64,000 bases of DNA, taken from Peromyscus leucopus. Its lineage: Eukaryota > Chordata > Mammalia > Rodentia > Cricetidae. The stretch lies in NCBI RefSeq assembly GCF_004664715.2, contig NC_051063.1, forward strand, positions 66,669,518-66,733,517, written 5' to 3'. A program made the translations under genes and the position numbers. Below, piece after piece: positions 10,241 through 21,260 of the stretch (positions are counted from its first letter, which is position 1; each line of letters starts with the position of its first letter). The notes beneath the pieces were generated by a model. The model had not been told where the DNA came from and did no database searches. It worked only from the letters and a program-made list of their open reading frames with translations.

Positions 10241-12376
10241 CTATGGTGGTTTGAAAGAAAATGGCCCCCAAAGGGGGTGATACTATTAGGAGGTGTGGCC
10301 TTGTTGGAGTTGGTGTGCCCCTGTGGAGTCAGGCTTTGAGATCTCATAGATGCTCAAGCTACACCCAGTGAGTCAGACCACTTCCTGCTGCCTGCCTTTC
10401 AAGATGTAGGACTCTCAGCTTCAGCGCTGTGTCTGCCTGCACATCACCGTGTCTCACCATGGTGACAATGTAAACCTCTGAAAATGTAAGCCACCCCAAT
10501 TAAATGTTTTTCCTTTATAAGAGTTGCCATGGTCATGGTGCCTCTTCCTGGCAATAGAAACCCTAAGACAGAAATTGATACCCGGGACTGGGGTATTGCT
10601 GTGATAGGCCTGACTATGCTTTTGTTTGATGGAATATGACCTTGAGACGATGGACTAGAAAAGCAGCTGAATGTTTTAAGTGCTGCTTAATGAGCCATCC
10701 TAGTAGGAACACGAAAGACAGTGGTGCTGGGTGTGACTTCAACTGTGGGTTCTTGGATCAAGAGGTTCCAGAGGAGAATAATATTAATATGTGGCCTAGA
10801 GATTGGTCTTGTGATATTTTGGTGAAGAACATGGCTGCTTTTTGCCCTTGTCGGAGGAGTCTGCCTGAGGCTAAAGTGAAGAGTTTTAGATGAATTCCAT
10901 TGGCAGAGGAAATCTCAAAACAGTCTAGTGTAGACTCTGTCATGTGGTTATTAGCGGTAACTCTAATGAAGATTTATAATGAAAAGAAACAAGGTGAGCC
11001 AGATAAAATATGAAATGTAAAGTCTGAGGAGAAAAGGAACACCAGGAAGTGGAATGGAGCTAAATCATGTGTTAGAGGAGATAAACAGATTAAGAAATGG
11101 AATAAGTGGAGTGGTGACCTCAGGGCAAGATTCCACCCAGCTAAGTTTCCAACTTGTGAAAAGAAACTAAAGAGAAGCTTAGAGCCAGGTGTGGTGGGCA
11201 CACCCTTAATCCCAGCACTTGGAAGACAGAGACTGGCACATCTCTGAGTTTGAAGTCAGCCTTGGTCTACAGAGCATGTTTCCGGACAGCCAATCTTAGG
11301 CAGTGAAGGAAACTATGAAAAATAGAAAGCTGATGGAGATTAATCAATTGAAGCCCCAGCAACCAGCAGAACTTGGCAGCTTTGGCCAAGTGGTTCTGGA
11401 ATTAAGCATAGAAGAAAGGGGTTATAGGATTTGCCTCCAAAACTAAGGAAAGCCGCTGCGGCCAGGCATGTGTTAGGCATGACCATGAATGGAGGCCTAG
11501 AGAGCCATTGCATGGAGCTATGAAGTTGAAACCTGGATTGCTTTGGAGAACCCAAGATGTTAGAGATGCCAGAGCCATAGGATACCTGCTGAGGAAAGCT
11601 GCTAACAGGGAGTGGAACCAGCCCAAGAGTAAGAAGTGTGTTGCTGTCAACAGAGCTCAGAGAAGTTGGAGATGTGGAGTATTTGGACCTCAGACATGGA
11701 AATGCAGAGTTTGGAGTTTGTCCAACTAGTTTTTGGTCTTGCTTTGGTCCAGTATTTCCTCACTATGCTCCCTTCCCTACATTTTAGAATGATTATGTAT
11801 ATCCTGTGCCATTATAGGTTGGAAGTATGTGATCTGCTTTTTTTATTTTGATTTTACGGAGATTATAGCTAAGAGATCGCATGAATCTCAGAAGAGACTT
11901 TGAAATTTAGACTGTTAAATAACTTTGAGACTGTTACAGACTGGGGACTTTTGAAGTAGGACTAAATGCATTTTTGCTTTATGATATGACCACAAGCCTT
12001 TGGGAGGCAGGGAGTAGAATATGGTGGTTTGAAAGAAAGGCACCCCCAAAGGAAGTGGCACTATTGGGAAGGGTGGCCTTGTTGGAGTGGGTGTGGTCTT
12101 GTTGGAGAAAATGTGTCACTGTGGAGGCAGACTTTGAGGTCTCATATATGGTCAAGAAATGCCCAGTGAGTCAGACCACTTCCTGTTGCCTGCCTTTCAA
12201 GATGTAGGACTTTCACTTCCACGACCATGTCTGCCTGCAAGCCAGTATGTTGCACCATGGAGAGAATGAACTACACCTCTGAAAATATAATCCACCTCAA
12301 TTAAATGTTTTTCCACTATAAGAATTGTCATAGCCATTGTGTCTCTTCATAGCAATAGAAACCCTGACTAAGATAC
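10241..12376 (+). mobile_element. Two-LTR MaLR retrotransposon
   Basis: The two LTRs share the distinctive start ggtggtttgaaagaaa and a cccccaaagg segment: 10241-10571 and 12019-12376. Both end in atagcaatagaaaccct(g)a-type sequence. Between them lie about 1.45 kb of MaLR internal sequence. It begins gataccgg-type (gaaattgatacccgggactg) and includes gagccatcctagtaggaac, cctagagattggtcttgtg and ggattgctttggagaaccc. There is no gag, pol or env; MaLRs are non-autonomous. The 3' LTR has a small duplicated segment (gtggccttgttgga...gtggtcttgttgga). A B1 SINE is inserted at 11186-11302. I could not confirm a 5-bp target duplication. Confidence 0.75.
11186..11302 (+). mobile_element. B1 SINE in MaLR interior
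   Basis: agccaggtgtggtgggca, cttaatcccagcacttgg, ctgagtttgaagtcagcc, ttggtctacagagca and ggacagcc identify B1. It sits within the internal region of the MaLR element and so post-dates it. Confidence 0.85.
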
Positions 12377-12796
12377 CTCCTAACCAGGCTAGCACAGTTG
12401 TTGCAGATCCAGGCCTTCCCAGGAAAGCTGATATGAGATTTGCTTGTGAAGCCAGGGGAAGCCTCATGGACACTTCCACATAATGTTTAGGGCCTAAGCC
12501 CTAGCTGGGGCAGTCAGCCTATGCAAGAAAACCCATGGCCACTAATGAGTCAGGAAATGGCTGAGTTTATCACAGATCAAGAGAACACCAAAGCCAGAGA
12601 GTGCCCTCTGAAGAAGGCCATACAAGATTTGGACATCACAGTCCCAGACAGAATCTGGGTATTCCACAGCTAACTTACATTTTAAAAGTGGTTCCACAAC
12701 CATCCATACCCAATCAAAAATGTATATGAATATGCAGTTGTATACACACCTGCCTGTACCTATAAATTCAGGTATCCACACTGTATAACTGTAGTG
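12377..12796. other. Unassigned DNA between two LTR elements
   Basis: A little over 400 bases after the MaLR 3' LTR and before the antisense solo LTR at 12797. No repeat family or coding signal recognised. The minus-strand frame of 112 codons crosses into the LTR and is not gene-like. Confidence 0.4.
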
Positions 12797-13192
12797 TGTA
12801 GTTTGAGTTTTCCTGCCTGGCCCACAGTCAGGACAAATCTCTCTCACCCACCAGTCCCACAGCTGCTCAGACCCAACCAAGTAAACACACAGAGATTTGT
12901 ATTGCTTACAAACTGTATGGCCGTGGCAGGCTTCTTGTTACCTAGTTCTATCTTAAACTAACCCATTTCTATTAGTCTATACTTTGCCACGTGGCTCATG
13001 GCTTACTGGTACCTTACATCTTGCTTGTCATGGCAGGGGGCTGGCAGTGTCTCTCTGTCTCAGCCTTCCACCTCCCAGAATTATTCTGTCTCCCTGTCCT
13101 GCCTATACTTCCTGTCTAGCTACTGGCCAATCAGTGTTTTATTTATTAACCAATCAGAGCAACACATTTAACATACAGAACATCTCACAGCA
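12797..13192 (-). mobile_element. Solo LTR, ERV2/ERVK type, antisense
   Basis: Delimited by perfect 6-bp duplications gtagtg at 12791-12796 and 13193-13198. The element reads TG...CA in reverse. It contains the complement of a poly(A) signal (tttattaacc/tttatt near 13140), caaccaagtaaacacacag and ccgtggcaggcttcttgtta. It is the same family as 13441-13794 and 39237-39758. The name is uncertain; a cricetid mys-like or related ERV2 LTR is my best guess. No internal sequence remains. Confidence 0.88.
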
Positions 13193-13198
13193 GTAGTG

Positions 13199-13860
13199 GG
13201 TGCCATATCCTGAAGCACCACCCCTAGTGAGACAGCAGGTAGCTGCTAGGTACCTGTCCCTGGGCATGGCCTAGATGGGGACCCTTAAGACCTGGGATGT
13301 ACGTACATGACTCCCTCTCTCTTTGCTACCTCGTGGTCTTGGATGGTGGTGTGGATCACGGCAGAGCTCTCTGCAGAACAGCGCTGGGCCATGCCTCAAC
13401 TTTCTGGGATCCCTATTTCCTGTATTGTGAGTTTCCTATATGCTGTGAGATAATGCTTTTGTACACTGGTTTAATAAAGATGCTGATTGGAGAGTAGCCA
13501 GGCAGGAAGTATAGGTAGAATAAGCAGACAAGGAGAATTCTGGGAAGAGGAAGCCTGAGTCAGGAGATGCCATCCTGCCATCCAGGGAGCAGCATGTAAG
13601 GGCACACAGGTAAAGCCACGGAACACGTGGCAACATATGGACTGACAGAAATGGGCTGAGTTTAAATGTAAGAGCTAGTCAGTGGCAGGCCTGAGCTAAT
13701 CTCCAAGCAGTCTTAATTTCTATAAGACTCTGTGTATTTACTTGGATCTGAGTGGCTGCAGACCAGGCAGGACACAGGAAAACTTTCAGTTATACCTATA
13801 TTGTGAGTTAACCACCCCCAATAAATTTCTATAATTATTAAGCTATTTCCATGGATTGGT
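13199..13860 (+). mobile_element. Older LTR split by a later LTR insertion
   Basis: The left part (13199-13440) has gccatatcctgaagcacc, agacagcaggtagctgctag and a CT-rich stretch leading to ttggatggtg. The right part (13801-13860) has ttgtgagttaaccaccccc followed by caataaattt, a plausible poly(A) signal. Both parts fit one rodent ERV LTR, with the 13441-13794 element inserted at cctata. Its own edges are not established. Confidence 0.4.
13441..13794 (+). mobile_element. Solo LTR, ERV2/ERVK type
   Basis: Perfect 6-bp duplications cctata flank it at 13435-13440 and 13795-13800. It opens tgctgtgagat, like the other two family members. It contains taataaagatgctgattgg and ends cttggatctgagtggctgc...ctttcagttata, so the terminal CA has decayed to TA. 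It is 354 bp, shorter than its relatives. Confidence 0.88.
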
Positions 13861-13984
13861 AGCAACTTAATTGCATTATATAACTAAGACTTATTTACAA
13901 TGTATGTCTTGTAGAAATAAGTGTAATAACATATTTTCATATAATATGCATATTTATATGTATATCTTGCACATATGAACATGA

Positions 13985-14342
13985 CACACTTATGCATTTT
14001 TTAAATTTTTTAGTTCATTTTGCATATCAACCACAGATCCTCCTCTCAATTCTTCTCTCACTCTCCCCCACCTTCCCACCCTTATCCCCTCTCCCAACAG
14101 GGTAAGTTCTCCCATGAGGGGACAGCTAAGCCTGGTACATTCAGTTGAGGCAGGACCAAGCTCCTCCCCACTTTATCAGGGGTGAGCAAGGTTTCTGACC
14201 ATAGGTAATGGGATCCAGAAAGACAGCTTATGCACCAGGGATAGATCCTGATCACACTCCCAGAGGCCCCTCAAACAAACCCAACTACACAACTGTCTCC
14301 TGTGTGCAGAGGGTCTAGCGCAGTCCCAGTGCTTTTACATTT
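13985..14342 (-). mobile_element. L1 3' UTR, antisense
   Basis: Strong match to the reverse complement of the rodent L1 3' UTR: a C/T-rich stretch (cactctcccccaccttcccacc), then tcccatgaggggacagctaagc, gttgaggcaggaccaagc, gcaccagggatagatcctgatc and acacaactgtctcctgtgtgc. It is 5' truncated, consisting of 3' UTR only. Confidence 0.85.
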
Positions 14343-16073
14343 AAACCTGTTTATGAAAATCCACATCAAAGATGTGGATACATATTTATGTGTCCACAAC
14401 ATATACAAACATAGGTGCACACCATCTGATCCCCTTAGCACATTTTAAACTCGTTGTCTCACTGTCCCAAACTCCTCATGACATAGGAAAGAACCTGACA
14501 GGACTGCCAGAAGCCCCTCCGTGTTCCCAGGCTGCTGGCAGAGGATTGGAGAGGTACCTTGCAGCTAGTAACCTCGCAGGGAACAGCTGACAGCATCTTT
14601 GCCTCTACCAGATTTATGGTACTTTAATGAGCAAACCCAGAGCAGAGAGGGTCATTATCCCCTTTTACAGCCAGAGGAAGCACTCACTCCAGCTTAAGTT
14701 CATCCAAACAAACTGATCGGAGCAATTTACATGATGACTCCAGTGCTGGGCTTTGTAAATTCCTTTTCGGCCTGGGTAGATTCTGGGGAAATCTACATTT
14801 GGCATTATTTCCTCCTAGACAATAAATGATCTTATACTGTCCTTGACCCCCTCCAGTAGCACAGAAGAAGAATACTAGACATCACGGTGTGATTCAGCAG
14901 TCAGCTCTTGGGTCTTCAGATTGGATCTCAGCCACCCCACTGCACAGTGACTCAATTTCATAAATATTTAACATTTCAGCTGTTTCCTTAAACCAAAAAT
15001 TGACCCTTATTCAAAGTAATCATACAAACGATCAGTGCTTGCCCTGCTTCGGGAAATCTCTATCTGGCTTATCCACGCCAAAATTAAACATTTATATATT
15101 TTATTCATGTCTCTTGTCGTTAGGCCTGACTTACAGCTTTCTGCATTTGGTTCTGTTCTAGAGAAATGCTTTCCTTTTGAAACAGATTTATCCACGAATT
15201 AGACTAGTTCCAAGGATGGTGTCCTGCCCCTTTAAGAGTCCATCTCCAAGGGTCTTTTCAAGGAAGTAAAAGTTGTTTGGGAGAATGCACTTAACCTCAT
15301 TTGCCAAGTTCTGTATCCAAGGGCCTACATTTCACTAATCATACTCTAGTGGATGCTGTGTGTTGCTCTTTTTTTTCCTTTTAGCATTTACTTCTTAAAG
15401 GAATTAGCAGTATTGTATCAGATCCTTCCCCCCTTTTCTGCTAGTACCCAAGGAAGGAGAAAGCCTCAGTGGGATAGGGATGAGATGATTGAGCTGCTGC
15501 CAGGGAGAAGTGAGGTCGGAGAAGAGCTGGAGGGGCTCAGTACAGGCACGGGGACTGGGTCATCCTCTGTCATTTCCTGTCTAGGACTTGAGCACTCTCC
15601 ACAGGAAAGAGGCGTATCAGCATCCTCGGGTCTAGAGTGCTCAGCTCTTGGTCCTGCCTTCTGGAATTGAGAGTCTTAGGTTTCCCAAGACAGTGGGTTT
15701 GGCCTGACCCATCAAAGAGGCTTCTCACCCCTCCCTGTGCATTATGTGGATCCTGCACAGTGGGCCTCTGTAGAGTTCCTTGTGAAGTTTTCTGACTGTA
15801 CCATTGTAAAATGAGTGCCACAGGGGCATAGAGTCATATAGTGCCCATGGTCAGCATCCCAGACCAGATACTGCCTAGATGCCCTTTGAGTCATACCTCT
15901 GCCTCACTCTCCCCTCCTCTCCCCTGAAGGTTAACATTGTCTTGGTGTTAAAGTCCCAAGTCCCCAACTGCTCTGAGAAGCCCCATGTACACTCCCATCC
16001 TTGAACACTGCTTCACATTTGTGTTTTATTCATGTTAATGAAATTATCCTGCATCAGTCTTCCTGCTTGGCTT
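14343..16073. other. Unassigned DNA
   Basis: About 1.7 kb without a recognised repeat. Open frames are 105 codons or fewer. No splice-bounded exon with convincing coding bias stood out. It may be older unique intergenic or intronic sequence. Confidence 0.4.
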
Positions 16074-16602
16074 TGAAAAACCAGTCTTCCTCCATCTTAG
16101 GCTTGAAAGCCATCTTCTAATAAAGAAAAACTAGGTTCATTACTGTTTATGATTAAACTTCTGTTTCTCAAGGATTGGGCTATGCCCCACCTTTAACCTT
16201 AACCACAAATGGTTTTTGTATTGCCTGTTCAGAAATGGAAATCATGTCTTTGTTTCAAAAAGTTAATAACCAAGAGTTGTTATGACTTGTTATGACTAGC
16301 TGTTGTTACAACCACATTGCCATCATGTCTTTGTTTCAGGAGGTTGTTATGACTAACTTTTATGCATTTGTTCTGCTCCAGCAATCCCAACTACTTTGCC
16401 CAAAAATCCCCCATTTGGAAACCCACTGCTACTGACCTATAAAAACCTCATACCCAGTGCTGGCCTCTCCAACCCTGCCTTGGGGAGAGGCAGCCTGTGT
16501 ACACAAATAAAAAAGCTTGTTTTAATTAATTGCTTACTTTAATAAATTTGGCCATGATGATTTGGGTTGGTGATCTTTCTCCTCCTACCTTTGGGATTAA
16601 CA
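16074..16602 (+). mobile_element. Solo LTR, ERV1 (gammaretrovirus-like) type
   Basis: Begins TG (tgaaaaaccag) and ends CA (gggattaaca). It is flanked by a 4-bp duplication, gctt, at 16070-16073 and 16603-16606, the size typical of ERV1. A TATA box lies in ctgacctataaaaacc (about 16435), followed by acaaataaaaaagc (about 16503) and aataaatttgg as poly(A) signals. No internal region remains, consistent with LTR-LTR recombination. Confidence 0.85.
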
Positions 16603-16675
16603 GCTTCTCACATGTCACAGTTTGAAACTTATACACACCAGCGTCCGCATTGTGCTCCCTTGGTTTACATGTCAA

Positions 16676-17112
16676 TTCTACCTTTTACTCCATGTGATTT
16701 TTACCTATCACACATAATGACATGCTGGGAATTCTTAAACATACTTTTAAGAGCATGGTGCCTGGATTGCTGGTGAAAATAGACCTCAAGGTTGAGTCGC
16801 TGGGCCCTGGTGCATGTGTGTGCTCAGTTTGCAGATGTGGTAAATGGTTCCCCAGACCCATTTCACACTCATACCCAAGAGCAGTTCTGAAGGCCCACAG
16901 CTTCATGTCCATGCTGGTGCCAATCCTTCTGTCCTTTACATTTTGGCCACTGGAGATTAGTGTCCCATGTGAAATTTAATTTGCATCTCCCTGATTTCTA
17001 ATAAGGTTGAAGAACTTTGCACATTTATTAGCCACTTAACTTCTATTCTTATTTTTCCCACATGACATCCCTGTACATTTTTATAAAGACTGTTCCTGAC
17101 TCCCTTCATAGA
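16676..17112 (-). mobile_element. Old L1 ORF2 fragment, antisense
   Basis: In reverse orientation it shows the order of the L1 ORF2 terminal region, read here as ggattgctggtgaaaa, atgtggtaaatggttcccc, tgtgaaatttaatttgcatctccctgat and tgaagaactttgcacatt. The reading frame is destroyed by many stops and indels. Confidence 0.7.
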
Positions 17113-17827
17113 GTGTGCCAATATTGTGGTGTGATTTTGCTTTCATAGCTGTACAGGACTTCTCTATTTACCCAGAGAAGCACCTAGCCTGGCCAGGGAT
17201 TCCTGGAGGCAGAGACAGAGCAGAAATAAAAACCTGGGGACTTATCTGGGTGGCAAGTGATGAACACAGCCTTCTCCCAGAGTCTGGCTAAGGAGTAACT
17301 GTCTTATTTTGACCAGCTGCAACATAGCCCATATGCATGGTGGTGTCCCCTGCGGTGACCATATTGGCTAACTCACCCTCACTCTGGAAGACAGTCTGGT
17401 TTCTACTTATGTGTTTGTCCTTTGGCTGAGACTCTGGCTAGTTTCTATGTTCATGGTGTTTTCTCAGGCTACCTTCATGAGATTCCCCTTGTTGCTCAGT
17501 TCAGATTTTCTGAGAGTTCGCCCTGGTGTCCTTTCTTGTGTTTACAGTGTTTGGGATCTGGAGATTTGTGTCTTTGTTTTCCCAGCTGGCCTTTCACATT
17601 TTGCTGTGACCCCAGGATGAAGGCAGCTGGCAAAACCAAAGCCTAGGTCTCCTGGTCTGGCATTTAATGTCTCTTAGCCCAGCAAGCCACACCCTCTGTT
17701 CCTCACACTTCCTTTTCTGCCTGTTTGATTCTGGTGGCCTTCCTAGGTTCATAAGAGTTTTCCCTTAATATTTTCAACTTACTAATGACCTTTTAGACCT
17801 GTCTAGTTGAGCTAATCTACTGCATTC
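17113..17827. other. Unassigned DNA
   Basis: No repeat, RNA gene or coding region recognised. Open frames of up to about 75 codons are unremarkable. Confidence 0.4.
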
Positions 17828-18186
17828 TGCATATGTGTGTGTACATATTCGTGTGTGGGTGTTCATAGGTGTGTGCATGCACGTGTGCGCATGTGCGCGC
17901 ATGTGCACGTGGAGACCAGCAGACAACCTCGGGTGTCACTTCTCAGGTGCTGTCACCTTTGCTTTTTATCTTGAAACAGGATCTCTCATTGGCCTGGAAT
18001 GCCCACGTAGGTTAGACCGACCGGCCAGCAAGGCCCACAGATCTGTTTGTCTGGACTTACCCAGCACTGGGAGAATGAAGAGTGATGCCACCACACCTGG
18101 CTTTTCTGAGGTTCTGGAAATGATTTCAGGACTTCATGCTTGCCAAGCCAGCACTCACTGACTGAGCCACCTCCAGAGTCCTCCCT
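17828..18186 (-). mobile_element. B4A SINE, antisense, with TG-rich tail
   Basis: The TG/GCGC-rich tail (gcatatgtgtgtgtac...gtgcgcgcatgtg) leads into gagaccagcagacaacctcgg, then cttgaaacaggatctctcattgg, a B1-like body, and the head ending gcttgccaagccagcactcactgactgagccacct. This is a near full-length B4A in reverse. Confidence 0.78.
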
Positions 18187-18362
18187 GTCCACTGTACTTT
18201 AAAAACCCTCCCTGATTCTTCTTCAAATCTGATGCTATTTTTCAGCTCTCTATTATTATTTTAATTTGGCCTTTATTGCTTTTAACATACATATTTAAAC
18301 AATTGCTGTCAGCTAATTCCGGCTAGGTTTTAGTTTTCTTGTTTAAGACTCAATGTCCCGGA

Positions 18363-18517
18363 ATGGATCACATGTAAGGATCACCTTGCTATCCTTACAT
18401 AAATGGATCACATATAAAGATCACCATGCTATCCTTACATGGATGGATCACATGTAAAGATCACCATGCTATCCTTACATGCAATTGTTGGATCACTCTA
18501 CCACGCTGACCTTACAA
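18363..18517. repeat. 40-bp tandem repeat, about 3.7 units
   Basis: Units start at 18363, 18403 and 18443 with atggatcacat, plus a degraded unit near 18486. Each contains aagatcacc and tgctatccttacat. The spacing is exactly 40 bp for the first three. Low copy number, no coding role. Confidence 0.9.
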
Positions 18518-18949
18518 TTTTATGTTTAGTTTTCTTACCTTGGTTTTATTTCCCTGACCAGGACTAGTCAACTAGCATTGAATAAATGTTACTACTCAGT
18601 TCCCATTGTTTGTTCGATGGAAATAATGCCATGTGTGACCACTTTTCTCTGCTGCAGCCCTGACAGATATGACAATGCCATGCTCAAATCCCCATGCTTT
18701 GCCCCACGTGATTGTAGGTGAATGGTTCTAACCTTGTCATGGGAAACCCACTAGATAAGGCTCTGGGCATCAGTGCAGGCTTCCACCCATAGCTTCTTCC
18801 TCTGTGGCTCACTCCCCGTACCCACTGAGCACACAACTCCCAAGATTCCCTTTCTGATTGCCCTGCAACATGTATGCTTCCCTTTCCTCTCTAAAATCTG
18901 TGAGCACTTCCAGGAAACTGGCCTGTGCCCATAGGTAGGTTTGTATGCC

Positions 18950-19112
18950 TTATGTAAGACTTGTGTATGCAGTGCATTTGCAGGTATGTGTGTATGTATG
19001 TAAGATTTGTGTAAGGTATACATTTGTGGGTATATGTAAGGGTGTAGTGTATGTCTGTAGGATTTTTGTATGGTGCACATTTATAGGAGGTGTGTATGTA
19101 GTGTATATAGCT
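18950..19112. repeat. Degenerate TG-rich tandem repeat
   Basis: Three related units start at 18955, 19001 and 19058 (ta-a/g-ga-c/t-tt-g/t-tgt...gtgcatttg/tacatttg/gcacattta). The spacings are 46 and 57 bp. The several short open frames on both strands here follow from the repeat. Confidence 0.65.
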
Positions 19113-20204
19113 AATATGAATGGAGTGGCATGAAGAATGTATGTATTCAAAGTATGAATTGTTTACATGTGCACATGTGTGCATGGTGCTGATTTTTTGC
19201 TTGCTGATATAGTGTTACTAACTTTCATATCTCAGTGCACAAGACTATTAGTCTATAATTTTATTTCCCTTTATTGTTCACACAAGGTTGATTGCAGAGC
19301 TCTCCTAGGCCTTAAAATAACTTGGGAATGTTCCCTTGCCTGCTGTGCTCTGACTGTGTGCACAGATATTTCCCTCAAACTTTTAGTAGCATTTGCTGCT
19401 GGCGTCCTTGTCTTTGCACCTATACAGAGACTACACGGCAATGTGGCTCGTTCTTAGACCATGAGCCTACTCTGGGTGTAATGGCGGGGTGTCAGCATTT
19501 CAGTAAACGTAACTTGGCCTGTCCTGGGGCTGCTGCCACTGTGATGGGCATGCAGGTGAGGCAGGACCATTCTGTGTGATGAGATCACTTAAAAGAACGG
19601 CTGCTCAGGCACAGGCAGTGTGGCACCTGCCCTTCCTGGGGAGGCCAGGAGACCCTGTGTAAGAGGCAGTTTGTACACTCTGGACTAATGGAGGAATGGG
19701 AATGTGTCACAAGAACGTTGTGACTGAAATGTGAGAGACTTGACCTAAGTGCATCCCCTTCCAAAGCCAAGGGGAACCCAGACATTTTTTTTTTCAACTA
19801 ACCAAAGTTAGACTGCAAGACACTCCTGCAGGTCCTTCTACAGGTTGAGGGGTCAACACTGAGGTCAAGTCCTTCCTAATCTGCTCCACGAGTGTCAGTT
19901 GGTCACAGTGGTGAACCCCTTTCGAAGAAAAATGCAGTTAAGCAGGGAGGTTTGAAATGGAAAGCTCTCCCTACAGATCATCCTCTCTCCACTACCCAGA
20001 AGTTAGTCTGAGACAGCAAGACAGGTGCCCAGGACACAGGGGTGACCCCCACATCAGGACAACAGCCTACATGAGAGAAAGGTCAGTGTGTCTCTAATCA
20101 GAACCTTCGAATGTTAAAAATATTCCAAATATTTGTTTTCTCATCTTTGTAAAGATTAAACATGTTAACACGGAAGGGGAAACATCTCATGGGGCCTCAA
20201 TGCT
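19113..20204. other. Unassigned DNA
   Basis: No gene or dispersed repeat recognised. Open frames are 96 codons or fewer and lack any recognisable domain. Confidence 0.4.
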
Positions 20205-20386
20205 GCACAAATAACTGCAGACAACTAAGGAATGCTGAGAGCTGGAGAAATAGTCTTTCCCAGGGAAGACCCCCCCCCCAAATTAGTTGTCCAATATTAA
20301 GTGGTAAGTGATGAGATCATATGCATACAAATAGCATTATATGGACTGAACAGGTTGTATTATATATTTAGGAACATGATATTATG

Positions 20387-20439
<53 letters not shown>

Positions 20440-20545
20440 GGAGACAAGGTATGGGAGGATACAGGAGAAGGGCTGGAGAGAGAAAAGGGATAGGGGAAAT
20501 GATGCAATTATGGTTTAATTTCAAAAATAAAAACGTTCAAATACT
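20205..20545 (+). mobile_element. L1 3' end (5' truncated)
   Basis: Follows the rodent L1 3' UTR order: cccagggaagacccc, tggactgaacaggttgtatt, tatatatttaggaac, a purine-rich block (here expanded GA), and the terminal ggggaaatgatgcaattatgg-tttaatttcaaaaataaaaa. Contains the (GA)n microsatellite. Confidence 0.75.
20388..20436. repeat. (GA)n microsatellite in L1 3' UTR
   Basis: Pure GA run of about 49 bases at the position of the L1 polypurine tract, suggesting expansion from that seed. Confidence 0.95.
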
Positions 20546-20714
20546 TGACCCTCTCAGCTGGAGATCTGTGAGAATGGAATGAAGTGAAGATAATCTGGGC
20601 ACATTGCTTCACGCAATGGAAGATGCTTGGAGGGAGGATGTGTATAGCTCAGTGTAAGTGAAGTAGAAATTCACAGAATGCCCTACATCTATGTTCAAAA
20701 GTCCAATAACAGCA

Positions 20715-21260
20715 CCAAGACAGATGCATGGCTTAGCAGAGTATAAACAGACCACAAGGTCAAGACAGATGTGTGGTTGGATGGAGTATAAACACACCAT
20801 AAGATTAAGATAGATGTGTGGTTTGATGGGGTACAAATAGCATGAGGTCAAGACAGGTATGTTGTTGAATGAGGTATAAACAGACCACAAGGTCAAGACA
20901 GATTTGTGGTTTGATGGGGTATAAATAGTAGTATAAGGTCAAGAAAGATGTGTGGTTGAATGGGATATAAACAGATCAGAAGGTCAAGACAGATATGTGG
21001 TTGAATGGGGTATAAACAGACCAGAAGATTAGGATAAATGTGTGGTTGAATGGGGCATAAACAGACCAGAAGGTCAAGACAGGTGTGAGGTTGAATGGGG
21101 TATAAACAGACCAGAAGATCAGGACAGATGTGTGGTTGAATGGGATATAAACAAACCAGAAGGTCAAGACAGGTGTGTGGTTGAATGAGGTATAAACAAA
21201 CCAGAAAGCCAAGATAGGCATTTGGTTTAGAGGGCTGTAAACAGATAAGGGTCAAGTTGC
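20715..21260. repeat. 45-bp minisatellite, 12 units
   Basis: The anchor (g)tataaacag and its variants occur at 20741, 20786, 20831, 20874, 20919, 20965, 21010, 21055, 21100, 21145, 21190 and 21235. The period is 45 bp except for a 43-bp and a 46-bp step. Each unit also carries aggtcaagacaggtgtgtgg and ttgaatggg. Because 45 is a multiple of three, a minus-strand frame (20893-21255) stays open and encodes a 15-residue repeat (LLVCLYPIQPHTCLD). I see no evidence that it is a gene. Confidence 0.95.

Noticed and set aside
20893..21255. Minus-strand open frame with a 15-residue repeat
   Set aside because: Explained by the 45-bp minisatellite, whose period is a multiple of three. No promoter, splice or conservation support is visible.
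20715..21260. CRISPR-like regular spacing
   Set aside because: Repeats are contiguous with no unique spacers, and the genome is a rodent's. It is a minisatellite.
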